Origin: Gigaspora margarita
Lineage: Eukaryota > Glomeromycota > Glomeromycetes > Diversisporales > Gigasporaceae
Assembly: GCA_009809945.1 (NCBI GenBank)
Contig: WTPW01000586.1
Span: 259,710 to 323,709 of the forward strand
DNA length: 64,000 nt
Direction: 5' to 3'
Part shown: positions 21,642 to 33,611 of the stretch, piece by piece
How the letters are laid out: each line of letters starts with the position of its first letter
Numbering within the stretch: the first letter of the stretch is position 1
The notes under the pieces: generated by a model
Told to the model about the DNA's origin: nothing
Databases searched by the model: none
Seen by the model: only the letters and a program-made list of their open reading frames with translations
Made by a program: the position numbers and the translations under genes

Positions 21642-22698
21642 ATGTATGAAAATTTAAAAATATTTGACTAAAATATTGTATGAGAATCTTAAAACTAACC
21701 TAATATAGTCTTTTCTTTACTGCAAGAATTTTAAAAACTACCAACAAACCATATAGGATTCTTGTAAAAATTTTTAAAAACTATTATAAAAGAAAAAATA
21801 AATAAAATATATAACATGCTTTCAAGGGAGAGATTATGCAAAACTTAAGCCATTTAATACAATTTTTTGCATCATATTATATTTATGTAAATTTCAAGAT
21901 GGATATATTTGAAGTTATTTCTTATCTAACAGTTTAGTGAACTAAACCACTCTCTTTGCTATGGATATTGTAAAGGATGAATATTAATCAAATATACAAA
22001 GTCAGAGGCCCTATCACTCAATATTAAAAATGAAATTTTTTGCATAACTGAGTATAGTCAACTAAAAAAGAGTATAATAAATAAAGAAAAAGTGAAAAAA
22101 TAAAATGCAAGAAGGTAACAGTCAGATTCTGGGCTTGCTTTAAAAGGTAATAACTGTCCCTAAAAAAACTATTATTATTAAAAACAGCTAGATTGCATAT
22201 TTTTTGTGAAACAAACAAACTACTATTACCAAAGCACTGAGCCATCTGCTTTGTTAAAGCAAGAAGATTGTGTACATGTTCAATTACACAACTTGCTGAA
22301 GCAAACTCATATCAAGTAGCTATAGAAGTTGTCTTATTAACACAAAACAATTCAACAAGAAAAAGAGACAAGTTTAGGTATGTAAAAACAATAAAATTTG
22401 CAAAAATATAGAAAAATAATATATATATATAAGTAAAAACTATGCTCCATGCATATAACAATTTAATTTCTATATAGTTCATTATATTTGGTTTTCTTAT
22501 TGTCTAAAAAAAGATAATCAGGATATTAGTTATGTAGTAGTTTGGCACTTTGCATCTTCAAGGGGTGAGTTTACCTAACAATAAGCCATAAATATTTGTA
22601 CAACATGCAACCAAATCATGTCAGCAATAATTTTTCTGAATTCTATAATAGAATCTATAACTCTTGATAGAAGATGAAAAATAAAATTATTGTATCAT
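21642..22698. other. AT-rich spacer, nothing recognised
   Basis: No paired ends, tandem repeat or recognisable protein text. Short frames here have compositional, not protein-like, sequence. A faint patch at 22240-22375 is slightly less AT-rich. Confidence 0.55.
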
Positions 22699-23282
22699 AA
22701 GGTAAAAGGAGGTATTTTGACAAATATAGGTATTTTGACGAACTTGAATATCTTGTAATACAATGATCAAAATTAAGTGATTTTTATACCATTCGAATCA
22801 TCTCAATGAGACGATTCGAATGGATATTAAACTATCCAATTCTAATTACTGGATCGCTAGATATTGTCGATTAAGTACAAATAAAAACAATCCAAAGGGA
22901 ATTTTGACGAATTGAAAACTTGGATATAAGATCGATAATATCTTGTGTTCCAGTAATTAGAATTGGATGATTTAACCACTGTTTGAATCATTGTGACGAG
23001 ACAAATTGAATGGCATAAAAATCACTTGATTCTAATTACTGCATCAATAGATATCTCAAGTTCGTCAAAATACCTCTACCCCTCTAAAATTTGTATTTCT
23101 TGTACAATTTATAACTGGGTTGCTATCGTTTAAAAATATTTTGTTATATTACTGTTTTTATACGAATTTTGCTTAGTATTACGTATAGTATCCAGATAAA
23201 TAAATAAATAATTTTTATATTAAAAATAAAAAAATTTTTATATTACTTACTTTAACTTCGTCAAAATACTCTTATTCACCTT
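22699..23282. mobile_element. TIR/foldback element, AAGGT...TATTTTGACGAA ends
   Basis: Outer ends read AAGGTAAAAGGAGGTATTTT on the left and AAGGTGAATAAGAGTATTTT on the reverse strand of the right. An inner pair of arms, AGGTATTTTGACGAACTTGA (22729) and its inverted partner (to about 23080), encloses the palindromic core CATTCGAATC(A/G)TCTC at 22786-22816 and a second core near 22985-23015. This is a foldback of the GAGACGA-core family inside a slightly larger TIR element. Confidence 0.6.
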
Positions 23283-24814
23283 ATATATATAATTATTTTT
23301 GAAAATTGTGCATCAATTTAAGAATTGTTACATATCACATAACATTCATCATGAAAAGACAAGTTGCTTAGGATTGATATCAAAATTATATCAGAGAAAC
23401 GATTTTATATTTTATTGCTTGTTCTATATTGAAATAATCTGAATTGTAATTATTAAAATCAATTTAACTTAATAATTAATAAGGTAAACAATACTTATCA
23501 AATGCAACTAGTTTATGCATTATAATTTCAATTAGCAATTAAACTTCTTTAATTAAACTATTTTTTTATAGTTTAACACTATCAGGTGATCTAATCTTGC
23601 TTACAAGGAGCAGGCTTTGTAACAATTGTTCTTTTTTTTTAATAGAATTGTAGAGGCTTGGTAATAGCTTTTTTACAATCTTCTTATGACTTTTATGAGT
23701 TCTTGCAGAGTATTTGAGCCAGGATCAGATCTTGTATTTTTTTTTTTGTGCAGTCAACAGGTCATGGGTATCACAGAATGTTGCCACTAACAATGTATTT
23801 GATCATTAGATCTTACCAAAAAAACCAATCATCAAATCCTTAATTATCAGAATTGGCAGAATATAACAGACCCGGATCTTGTATATAGCAATTTATAGTA
23901 ATAATATTATAGATAATTACAACTTACTTGCACTTAGTAAGTCATCTTATAGTGCAGCTGGATAATTTTATGGAAGAGATAATAAGGTAAGAACTAGAAT
24001 ACCAAGATAATAAGGCCTTTTTAAGTTAATTTTTCACTTAATATCACTTTTTAGGACTGGAAGAGAGGCGAAAGAAACAAAAATTGAACATCTAAATAAA
24101 CAAACTATTTTTAATGTAGTAAATCTATTACAATAAATTTAAATTTAGTCTAGAGATTTTAAATTGAGTTGCTAATTAGATTAGATAAATTTGATTCAGT
24201 AATAGAGCTATTACTCAGGTCAGGTAACCCGAATAGATTACCCGACTCGATGGGTTACAGGTTAGAAATTGACTTGATCTGGATCAAATGGATCAGGATT
24301 CAAAATATACTAAATTACATGATTAGATGTATTATATTCTAGAGAATGCAAATGCAGTGAGCAAGTTATCAACCAAGCCACTTGTGGGTTGTAAATAAGA
24401 TGCCAATTGTTCAGTTCGAAGTTGATTAATTTTAGAAGTTGAATCAGTATCAAACTCGAGCATTTAATATGGGAAGTTTTTCTAATGAGAATTAATGAAT
24501 TAGTTCAGATTTAAGAATAGTAATAATTGCAGAATAACTGCTTTACCAATATATCAATAGGAGTGATAGTAAGGGAAAATCGCAGATTGAAATTTCAATT
24601 CTATTAAATAGATCATACTAGAAAAAATATATTTGAAATTTGGATATGTGGATTCATTTGGCTATACTCAATAATAAATTTGATGATCCTAATAGAACTT
24701 CAGATTTATGTAAAGATCAATTAAAACAGTTAACAAAAATATTTATAAGATTCAAATGAGAAAAAAATTTTATTTTATGAAATTTAAACTTGATTTAGCA
24801 AGTTTGAGAAAGTT
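23283..24814. other. AT-rich spacer with no supported gene
   Basis: Nothing gene-like is seen over 1.5 kb. A small patch at 24210-24300 repeats (G)GGTAACCCG / TTACCCGA / GGGTTACAG and GGATCA motifs resembling the subterminal repeats of the hAT element at 42.1 kb, and might be an old fragment of it. Confidence 0.5.
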
Positions 24815-24910
24815 ATATTGACTAAAATTCGAGATGGTTAGGTAAATTAAAGTTTGAGATGGTTACGTAAATTAAAGCTCGAGGTGGTTATATTGATTAA
24901 ATATGCTTCA
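24815..24910 (+). repeat. Short tandem repeat, about 30-bp period, three units
   Basis: ATTAAAGTT(C/T)GAGATGGTTA(C/T)GTAA-like units recur at 24828, 24855 and 24885. Confidence 0.6.
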
Positions 24911-24959
24911 AATTAAAACTTGTTCAAGTTTTTGGTGCGAGTATATATCAAGAAAAAAT

Positions 24960-26010
24960 TTTTTGCAATGATTTCTACTATTTCAAAAACTTTATACTTG
25001 CACTGATAATTAATGATCAATTAAATCATTATGGTTAATAATACATTCTTTTAAACATAATTATTAAAATGATCAGAATTAGACTTCAAACTCATACCAG
25101 TAATTTAATGATTATAGTTAGTCATGCTTTCTTTTAAAACATGATCATTAAAGTAAACAAAATTAAACTTTATATTTATATTGGTAATTTATTGAACAAT
25201 TAAATTATCATATTTAATCATACATGGTCTTGAAACATAATTGTTAAAGTAAACGGAATTAGGTTTCATGCTTGTTTTGAAACATAATTGTTAAAGTGAA
25301 CAGAAACTTAATACTTCCCCTGGTAATTTATTTGCCAATTTATTGAACGATTAAATAATTATAGTTAATTATACATTTTTTTGAAAAATGATTGTCAAAG
25401 TGAACAGGATTTCATATACTAGTAATTTATTAAAAATCAAAAATGATTACAGTTAATTTTACATTCTCTTGAGATCCAATCTTAGAATTATTGCGGTTTG
25501 CATAATTTTGTGACCCTATGATAAATTTTTTTATTATTAAATGATTGTGATTATCTAAATTGCTAAAACTGGCTTATTTATCATAAATATGAGCTTAACA
25601 TTCATGATAAATTGGCTAGCTTTGGCAATTGCAATTACAATCACAATTATTTAAATATAAAAAAATTAAGCATAGAGATCACAAAATTATACAAATCACT
25701 ACTACATATTTGCCATAGTAATTTATTGAATATTATAATTAATCATACTTTTTCTTGAAACACAATTGTTAAGTGAACAGAATTAAATTTTGTACTCACA
25801 CTAGTAATTTATTGAATTAAATGATTATGTTAATAAATAAATACAATTTTTTGAAACTAATCATTAAAGCGAATAGAATTAAACCTTATACTTATATTTT
25901 TCTTGAAACACAGTCCTTAAAATGAACAGAATTAAACTTAATACTTACACTGGTTATTTATAGATCAATTACAGAAATGAATATAATCTTTAAACAATTG
26001 AATAATACAA
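24960..26010 (+). repeat. Degenerate satellite, period about 110 bp
   Basis: Roughly nine diverged units share the order ACTTATACT..(G/A)GTAATTTATTGA, AAT(G/T)ATTATAGTTAATCATACA, TT(C/T)TTGAAACATAATTGTTAA, AGTGAACAGAATTAAACTT. Some units lack pieces. A foldback element interrupts the array at 25487-25706. No coding frame is conserved. Confidence 0.7.
25487..25706. mobile_element. Foldback/MITE inside the satellite
   Basis: Arms pair TTGCATAATTTTGTGA(C/T)C with GA(T/G)CACAAAATTATACAA and, further in, ATGATTGTGATTATCTAAAT with its inverted partner. About 220 bp. Satellite units continue on both sides, so it is a later insertion. Confidence 0.6.
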
Positions 26011-26637
26011 TTTTTTTCACACCAATCAAAAATGTTAAAGTATACAACCTATTTTTTACTATATTAATATAATTATTGTATATAAATTAATTTTTATAGT
26101 TTAATAAATTTTAACTATCAATGTAACTTTTACATATATTTAATTTTTTATTTTAATAAATTTCAACTGTTGAAATTTAATTTGGTATTAATGATTTTTA
26201 GATAACTCACTAATACTTTATGCTTATCTAATTCAGCCCCAATTCATTAATAACATGGCTTTAACTGCTTCGTGAATGTACGTACATACGCATTAAAAAA
26301 TTTTGATCAGGTATTTATAATTGAAGAATTTAACTTTTGAAAAATACTTTCTTATAAACAATAATTTTGCTTGGTATATTATTTCTATTTAGAGAAATTC
26401 AATTTTTTTAAAGAGTCATTACATTATTGTGTAGATGCTATACCAATTTTAAAAAATTCATATAACCTGTTGTCCCGGATCATAATCTGGATCAAATATC
26501 TAATCTGTCTAGGTCATTATTATCAGCAAAATTTATATATAGATATATATCGATTACTAACTGATAAGATATATATTGATAATCAATACTCCTGTCAATT
26601 ATTATCGATAGTGATAGTAATCGATATATATCTGGTT
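26010..26637. other. AT-rich spacer, nothing recognised
   Basis: A 110-codon frame at 26371-26703 is mainly Ile/Tyr/Leu from AT-rich sequence and runs into the adjacent TIR; I see no domain in it. Confidence 0.5.
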
Positions 26638-27272
26638 ATAGTCCAGTGCAAAAAGATTTGTACCTTAAACAGCTCTGATTCAAATATTTTTTGTACAAAT
26701 TAATTTTGAATTTTTTTAATTGAATATAATCATTAGGTTATCGGATTAATAAAAATAATTTTTTTTAATAATTTTATTGATTCAATAAAAAAATTTATTA
26801 ATAGAAGCTTTTTTTAATAATTTTTACTATATAATTTACTATATTAATTTTTATAATTTTTATATACGCGTATATAGTAAAAAAAATCAAATCATCTTGC
26901 TTAAAAGCTTAATTTCTTCACAACCAGTAATTCAATTTTGCTCAAATTTTAACCATATCTTTATCATATGCACATTAATGCACTTGCGTAGTACAAACTC
27001 ATATAACAGCATATTGGTTGCGAAATTATTTAAAATATCTTTTTTTTTAAAAAAAAAATAACTTTTTTTTTTTGAATACAGCAAATTGTACATGCTTAAT
27101 TATTAAAATAAAACAATGTTATAACAATAAAAATAATATAATAAGTTAGATTAAAACCTATTTTATTTGATATTAAAAAATTTTTAATAATTAATCAAAA
27201 ATATAAAAACTTTTATATAGAGTTGAAATTACAAAATTTTTTGAGGTACAAATCTTTCTGCACCAGACCATA
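26638..27272. mobile_element. TIR element, GTGCA(A/G)AAAGATTTGTACCT ends
   Basis: The left end is TAGTCCAGTGCAAAAAGATT then TGTACCT (26638). The right end, on the reverse strand, is GGTCTGGTGCAGAAAGATTT then GTACCT (27272). The outside flanks, CGATATATATCTGGTTA and ATAATCGATATATATC, lie in a similar AT dinucleotide context. About 635 bp, with no coding content. Confidence 0.6.
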
Positions 27273-27289
27273 ATCGATATATATCTAAT

Positions 27290-28232
27290 ATAATATCAAT
27301 TTTGCAATTAATAATTATTATATTCACATAATCATGCATTTTGCAAATTTTTAAATATTTTACATATTTTCACAAGGTTTCGCAATTTATTATAAAATTT
27401 TATTTTTTTATTTATTATTATTATATATTATATTTTAAATTAAATATACATTTTAATATTTGCAAGTTTCACAATTTAATATAAAATTATTTATTTATTT
27501 ATTATTATTATATATTATATTATATTATATTATATATTTTTTATTATATATTATTATAAAAAAAATAAAAAAAAACAAAAAAAAAGCTCTTGAAAAAAAA
27601 TAAAAAAAACAAAAACAAAAAAATAGTAATAATTTTTAACTACTTTTGCACTTCATCACATCTACTATTATATTCGCTCATATTTCTACTTTTTGCAAAG
27701 TGCTAGAGAAGTTAGAGTTAGTGTTCTTGTAAAATACCAGAAAAGTCAGATCGTTTTTTTGCAAAGTTTCAAAGAAAGTCAGGAATAAATAAAATAAAAT
27801 TAAAAAATTAAGTAAAAAAAAAGAAAAACAAACAAAAAGCAAAAATGTAAACAAACTAAATAAAAAAAAACAAAGCCCCATATCTCTATTTCTCTGAAGT
27901 AAGAGTTTGTTTCTTGCAATTCAGAAATTGTTGAAGGTTTTTACAATGTGCCAGAATAATAAAAAAATAAAAATTAAAGAAATAAGTAAAAAGAAAACAA
28001 ACAAAAAAAATGAAATATAAGCAAACTAAATAAAAAAAAATAAAGTCCCAAATCTCTATTTCTCTGATGTAAAGTTCGTGATAGAAATTGCTAAAATCAA
28101 GTTGTATATATTCTTGCAAAGTGGCAGAAAAGTCTGGGTTTGCTTGCAAAGTATTGAAAAACCTATGTTATTTTCCCACAAAGTTCCAGAATATTAAAAA
28201 AAAAATAAAAAAAAAAACAAAAACAAAAAAAA
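27290..28232 (-). mobile_element. ATCAG-ended element, partial copy (minus), left of gap
   Basis: The reverse strand reproduces blocks of the ATCAG-ended family: GCATGATTATGTGAATATAA, AAATTGCGAAACCTTGTG, a T-rich core, and repeated TTGCAAGAA / GCACTTTGCAA units (27690-28180). It runs into the 1-kb gap and continues at 29404-29460. Confidence 0.55.
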
Positions 28233-29232
28233 NNNNNNNNNNNNNNNNNNNNNNNNNNNNNNNNNNNNNNNNNNNNNNNNNNNNNNNNNNNNNNNNNNNN
28301 NNNNNNNNNNNNNNNNNNNNNNNNNNNNNNNNNNNNNNNNNNNNNNNNNNNNNNNNNNNNNNNNNNNNNNNNNNNNNNNNNNNNNNNNNNNNNNNNNNNN
28401 NNNNNNNNNNNNNNNNNNNNNNNNNNNNNNNNNNNNNNNNNNNNNNNNNNNNNNNNNNNNNNNNNNNNNNNNNNNNNNNNNNNNNNNNNNNNNNNNNNNN
28501 NNNNNNNNNNNNNNNNNNNNNNNNNNNNNNNNNNNNNNNNNNNNNNNNNNNNNNNNNNNNNNNNNNNNNNNNNNNNNNNNNNNNNNNNNNNNNNNNNNNN
28601 NNNNNNNNNNNNNNNNNNNNNNNNNNNNNNNNNNNNNNNNNNNNNNNNNNNNNNNNNNNNNNNNNNNNNNNNNNNNNNNNNNNNNNNNNNNNNNNNNNNN
28701 NNNNNNNNNNNNNNNNNNNNNNNNNNNNNNNNNNNNNNNNNNNNNNNNNNNNNNNNNNNNNNNNNNNNNNNNNNNNNNNNNNNNNNNNNNNNNNNNNNNN
28801 NNNNNNNNNNNNNNNNNNNNNNNNNNNNNNNNNNNNNNNNNNNNNNNNNNNNNNNNNNNNNNNNNNNNNNNNNNNNNNNNNNNNNNNNNNNNNNNNNNNN
28901 NNNNNNNNNNNNNNNNNNNNNNNNNNNNNNNNNNNNNNNNNNNNNNNNNNNNNNNNNNNNNNNNNNNNNNNNNNNNNNNNNNNNNNNNNNNNNNNNNNNN
29001 NNNNNNNNNNNNNNNNNNNNNNNNNNNNNNNNNNNNNNNNNNNNNNNNNNNNNNNNNNNNNNNNNNNNNNNNNNNNNNNNNNNNNNNNNNNNNNNNNNNN
29101 NNNNNNNNNNNNNNNNNNNNNNNNNNNNNNNNNNNNNNNNNNNNNNNNNNNNNNNNNNNNNNNNNNNNNNNNNNNNNNNNNNNNNNNNNNNNNNNNNNNN
29201 NNNNNNNNNNNNNNNNNNNNNNNNNNNNNNNN
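28233..29232. other. Assembly gap (1000 N)
   Basis: A run of exactly 1000 N, so the size is probably a placeholder. It hides the middle of an ATCAG-ended copy and most of the AGGACTC-ended insertion whose right end is at 29403. Confidence 0.99.
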
Positions 29233-29403
29233 TTGGTTTGAAAAATTTTTTTGAAAGCTTACATTTCGAAAATTGGGAACTGATACCAAAGTTGGTACCT
29301 GATATTTGAAATATAGCTGATATATACCAAAGTAGAACCGCTAACAGAAAAAATTTTTACTATGATCCTCAAATATAACCTTATATAGATTATTCAGAGT
29401 CCT
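29233..29403. mobile_element. Right end of an AGGACTC-ended element
   Basis: The last 65 bp, from AAAAAATTTTTACTATGATC to GAGTCCT, match the inverted left end of the element at 60149-61663. What follows at 29404 is GATCTACT, which in the other ATCAG-ended copies is an uninterrupted part of AGATCTACTGATCCAGCTTG. The insertion therefore sits inside that block; the left partner is in the gap. Confidence 0.6.
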
Positions 29404-29640
29404 GATCTACTAATCTTGCTTGATTTCTATTTTTAAAATATTTCAAAAGAATTTGAAATATTAAAAAAAAAAGAAAAAAAAAAGAAAAAAAAAAGGGAGA
29501 GAGAAAAAAGGAAAGGAGAAGAAAAAGGAGAAAGAAAAAAAGAGAAAGGAGAAAAAAAAAGAGAAAGAGGAGTAAAAATAGTGTAAAACGCTTTTTTTTT
29601 TTTTTAAGTCTTTTTTTATAATTTATACTATATATATTTA
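29404..29640 (-). repeat. Continuation of ATCAG-ended copy, with purine tract
   Basis: GATCTACTAATCTTGCTTGA is the reverse of the AAGCTGGAT..AGATC block. It is followed by AATATTTCAAAAG and a GA-rich tract (29466-29575) that mirrors the pyrimidine tract at 12005-12105. Confidence 0.55.
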
Positions 29641-29739
29641 TAATCTATAGTAGCTTACGAATCAAATGGGCTTAAAAAATTTTGAACTCTGTTTTTTTTT
29701 TTTTTTTTACTTATGATGGATCAAAACACTATGTAATTG

Positions 29740-30200
29740 TTAAAGATCTATTAATCGTTATATCATTTAAAATAATTCCAATTATAATCGATTTATAGAT
29801 ATATAACAATTTAATATAAAAAATGATATATATTGATTTAGATATATGGGGGTGAGTTAGTAGAAAAAGGACAAATCATTTTTAGTAAAATTTTTTTAAT
29901 TTTTAAATTTAAATATCTTAATAACTATTTAATAAAATTTGCTAAAAATTTTTTTATTTTAATTTTGAAATTATATAGGATTAAAATAAAAAAAAATTTA
30001 TTAAATTTATTAAGATAGTTGTTAAGATATTTAAGTTTAAAGTCAAGAAAACTTTTACTTAAAAAAAATTTGTTTCTTTTCTACTGACTCACCCCTATAT
30101 ATCGATTTTTATCTAATTAATCGATATATAATGATATTTTATAATCAATATAAAATGATTAAGTGTTATATAATGATCAAAATCTATATTTAAAATTTTC
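29740..30200 (-). repeat. Repeat shared with the window end (63766-63985)
   Basis: ATTGTTAAAGATCTATTAAT and the following CGATATATA-rich text match the reverse complement of 63766-63985 across the whole stretch, apart from the 248-bp MITE at 29848-30095. It also matches 11811-11860 in part. Confidence 0.7.
29848..30095. mobile_element. MITE, GGGGGTGAGTTAGTAGAAAA ends
   Basis: The left end is GGGGGTGAGTTAGTAGAAAA and the right end, on the reverse strand, GGGGTGAGTCAGTAGAAAAG. The interior is an imperfect hairpin of AT-rich sequence. The copy of the host repeat at 63766-63985 lacks it, so the latter is the empty site (TTTAGATATATATCG); the filled site shows TATAT on both sides, giving a short TA/TATAT duplication. 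Confidence 0.82.
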
Positions 30201-30204
30201 TGAT

Positions 30205-30937
30205 GATTTTCTAATCTGAGTTATAGCTCTATTCAGTAGTTAATATTATATTCCCTCTTATAAAGAGAAGAGCAAAAAAAAATAAAATTATATAATGTAT
30301 TCAACTGAGAATAAGAACTTTATACATAGCAATCACAAATCAGAATTTTGGATTTACTAATTCCCCAAGTTCCTATTAGTCAAATGCAAATTTTGTCTTT
30401 TTTTAAAAATTAATATAAAAAGTATCAATTTGAATAATTGGTTTGCTATTATTATTGCTGTATTTATTTTTTTTAATTGGTTTTAATTTTATATTTTATT
30501 AATTCATTGCTATTTTCAAAATAATGGTCAAAATTTTTTTAAAAAAATATTGCGAATACTTAAATCGAATACTAGAACAAAAATCGTATGTATAGGGTTT
30601 CAGACATGTATATAGTTTACAGGCAATTGCATTCTGTACAATGCAAATTTTGTTTTTAAAAAATAAGACTATATTAATTGATAAAACCAAATAGTAATAA
30701 ACTAAACTAAAAAAAGAAATAGAGGTCTAAACCTACTTTGAAGTTAGCTCTAATCCTAACTGAAGTTGCCAAAGCGAGAGCAATTTTATTTTAAAATTAT
30801 ATAAATAGTCTTCTCAAGTTCATCAGGAAATTTTTAAATTGGGTGGGTATCGATTTACAATCAAAATAGTTTAATCGATTACCAAATATAGGGGTAATTG
30901 CTATTGATTTATAGCGATTATAATTTATACTAACCTA
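30205..30937. other. AT-rich spacer, nothing recognised
   Basis: No paired ends or protein-like text identified. Confidence 0.5.
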
Positions 30938-31073
30938 AATAGTTAAAAAAAATTTTGAGTTTCAATTTTCGAGTTTTTGAATCAAAATCTATTTTTAGTA
31001 CAGTATTAAAAATAGATTTTGATTGTCTGAAATAAAAAACTCGAAAATTGAGTTTTCAGTTTCTTCAACTATA
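30938..31073. repeat. Small foldback, GAAACTCAATTTTCGAGTTTT arms
   Basis: Inverted arms of about 60 bp meet around TTTTTAGTACAGTATTAAAAA (31000-31020). The arms include TTTCAATTTTCGAGTTTTT and its inverted partner AAAAACTCGAAAATTGAG. Confidence 0.65.
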
Positions 31074-31279
31074 AGCATATTATATGTTCTATTTTTCTTT
31101 ATTAACATTATTTGATCTTTGCAAAACCTATATAGCATAGATTTGACTTGCCTTACTTCCTTTTGCAATATAATGAATTTAAATTTTGTTTATAAAATTA
31201 ATGCCCAAATTCTACTACTGTATATAAACCACTCTATTATACAACTGATTAAAAAGTGATCAAAAATGGTGGCTTAATT

Positions 31280-31690
31280 ACTATGAAGCGCACAAAGACC
31301 ACAAAAGAGCAGAAAAGTAAACCACAGATGATAAATTCAGATTTAAGTAACAAAAAGCAGAATTTATAGAAATATTAGATTCCAATTTATCTTTCGTTAA
31401 TATGAATATTGAAAAGACTAAATATGAATTTGTTAGCTTGCTAAATAACAAACTTCTGATTGTCATTGGTACATATTCTGGTAGTAAAAAAAAGGTCTTT
31501 TGGAGTAAGTTAACATTTATAAGATTGTAATGAAAAGACACAAGCTAATGAATATCTTTTTATAGATATCACTAAAGCATTAAACTCAAACTTATGTAAT
31601 AGGCACTAAATGAAACATGCTTATGTATCAAGAGAACCCTGAGTTGGAAATGCTTTTAACAACAATTCCCATGAAGCTTCCATATTTGAT
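31280..31690 (+). pseudogene. Possible decayed coding sequence, unrecognised
   Basis: Protein-like text without low-complexity bias appears in shifting frames: TMKRTKTTKEQKSKPQ (31280-31330) and ANEYLFIDITKALNSNL (about 31550-31600). It has many stops. I recognise no family, and it could be the edge of the TIR element beginning at 31722. Confidence 0.25.
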
Positions 31691-32956
31691 GAAAATAAAG
31701 CCTAAGATATATTAATGGATAGGATTTACCTGTACTAGATCTAGTACATTGTACTAGATTTAGTACATGATAAACTTAATTATCTATTAATTCACAATTC
31801 GCATATGAATGATAGGATTTTATAAATTACGAAAGTATAATTTACTATGTTTTTTATATATGAATGAAATCTTTTTTTCCTCTATACTTATAAAAATTCT
31901 ATATAGTTACAAAAAATAAAATATCAATATCTTTTTATTTACCAAACCAATTTCAAAATTTTTTTTACATTATATATAAAAAAGTATTCTCTACATTTTT
32001 CAATTAGAACATCTTGTACATTAACATAATAAAAAAAAAAGTTAGCTATGGAGGAAAAAAAGATTTCATAATTATAATAAATTAAATAGTAATTTGTGCC
32101 TATGAAATACTATTCTTCTTATGTGAATCAGCAATTAATTTTTAAAATTAACTACTTAATTAAATATTTTTTAATAATATTTTAATTTATGGGCTACTTG
32201 TTTTAATAAACTCATAGCTTTACATAGCTTTTTAAATTTTATACATTTTTTTTAAATTTGCATTTGCTAGTTTAACCTAGTTTTTAGCACATCTACTAGT
32301 AATTTTACAAAATATTATTGATTATAAAAAAATTTTTTACTAAATAAATTTATTTAAACTATTAATAAAATTATAAATATAAGTTTGTTAGTTTTAATTA
32401 TAAAATTTTATTTAAGATTAGATTAATATATAAGAAGTAATCTAAAGTTAAAATTTTTGCTAGTAAATACTATATCACTAATATATCCAATTTATATATA
32501 AAAATTAGATGTAATTTTTTTAAAGTTTAAAGTAATATAACTTGAGATATACTAATTTGGTATTAAAAAAAAGTTTGTATTTGAAATTAGATAATAAATA
32601 TTTATAATTTTGATTAAAAATTTAGAAAATTTAATCAGCAAAAAATTTTTTAAACTCTAGTTAAACTCATATGGCTTACTATGTAAAGTAATAATTTGTA
32701 AAAATTTTTAAGAAAAGCTTATAATATAAGTAATAATTATTATAATATAACTAATAATAATATTTTTTTTATAACAAGCCTATACAATTTTTTATTTATT
32801 AAAACTTTTAATTTGCCAAATATATTAATAAATTATAATTATAATTGACTTTTACAAATATACGAAATCTAGTACATTGAAAATCACAAAAAATACAAGA
32901 CATAAAAAAATTTTTTACAAAAATTTTATTATTAATTTAAAAAAAAATACTGCTAA

Positions 32957-33492
32957 GGGGGCATCCATAAATAACGTTATGTACCCCTACATAGTAGCTC
33001 TTGACCCCCCTAGAATATATAAAAAATTTTTTAAAAATCCATATATAGTATTTATATATAAAATTTTACAAATCTTGGATATATTATGACCCAGTGATTC
33101 AATCTGGATGATTTTGGTACCATTCGATTCGTCTCTATGAGACGAATCCAATGGTACCAAAATCGTTTCATTTGGATCACTGGATCACGTTTTATTAACG
33201 AAATACTATTGATTTTATAGTAATTTTATAAGAAAACATAATAACCAATAGTATTTCGTTAATAAAACGTGATCCAGTGATCCAAATCAAATGAAATTGG
33301 TACCATTCGAATCCTCTCCTCGAGACAATTCGAATGGTACCAAAATCATCCAATTTGGACCACTGAATCAAGTTTTAGACAAATTTTTAGAAAAAAATTG
33401 CGTTATGTTGGGGGGAACCCCCCTATATATTGCAAAATCATTATATTTTGGGGACCCCCCCCTCAAGCATAACGTTATTTATGGATGCCCCC
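32957..33492. mobile_element. TAA-flanked TIR element, GGGGGCATCCATAAATAACG ends
   Basis: The first 25 bp on each end are a perfect inverted repeat beginning GGGGGCATCCATAAATAACG and ending TTATG. TAA flanks each side (32954-32956, 33493-33495). A 3-bp TAA duplication with a G-rich end fits PIF/Harbinger-like elements, but similar CATAAAT..ACGT ends also occur in other superfamilies, so the class is tentative. It is 536 bp, has no transposase, and carries G-runs next to the ends and a foldback core at 33088-33390. Confidence 0.75.
33088..33390. repeat. Foldback with GGTACCATTCGA..GAGACGA cores
   Basis: A palindrome about 300 bp long whose arms each contain a smaller palindrome: GGTACCATTCGATTCGTCTC/GAGACGAATCCAATGGTACC (33115-33160) and its sibling at 33297-33343. 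Between them, ATAGTATTTCGTTAATAAAA and GTGATCCAGTGATCCAAAT pair with the opposite arm (33170-33285). It forms the centre of the TAA-flanked element. Confidence 0.75.
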
Positions 33493-33611
33493 TAAACGAT
33501 TTTTGAATACTTATTAGATTTTTGTATATAAAAAAAATTAAACCATTAATTTTTTTAAATTTTTAATGCATTTTTTAAAATGTACTAAATCTAGTACAAA
33601 AGGGTAAATCC

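Larger units (their letters stand above)
31722..33611. mobile_element. TIR element, GGATTTACC / TACTAGAT ends
   Basis: The left end is GGATTTACCTGTACTAGATC (31722) and the right end, on the reverse strand, GGATTTACCCTTTTGTACTA then GATTTAGTACA (33611). Near the left end the GTACTAGAT(C/T)TAGTACA palindrome is doubled; a third copy is at 32867-32878. The interior is AT-rich without coding text and contains the TAA-flanked element at 32957-33492. Confidence 0.55.
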
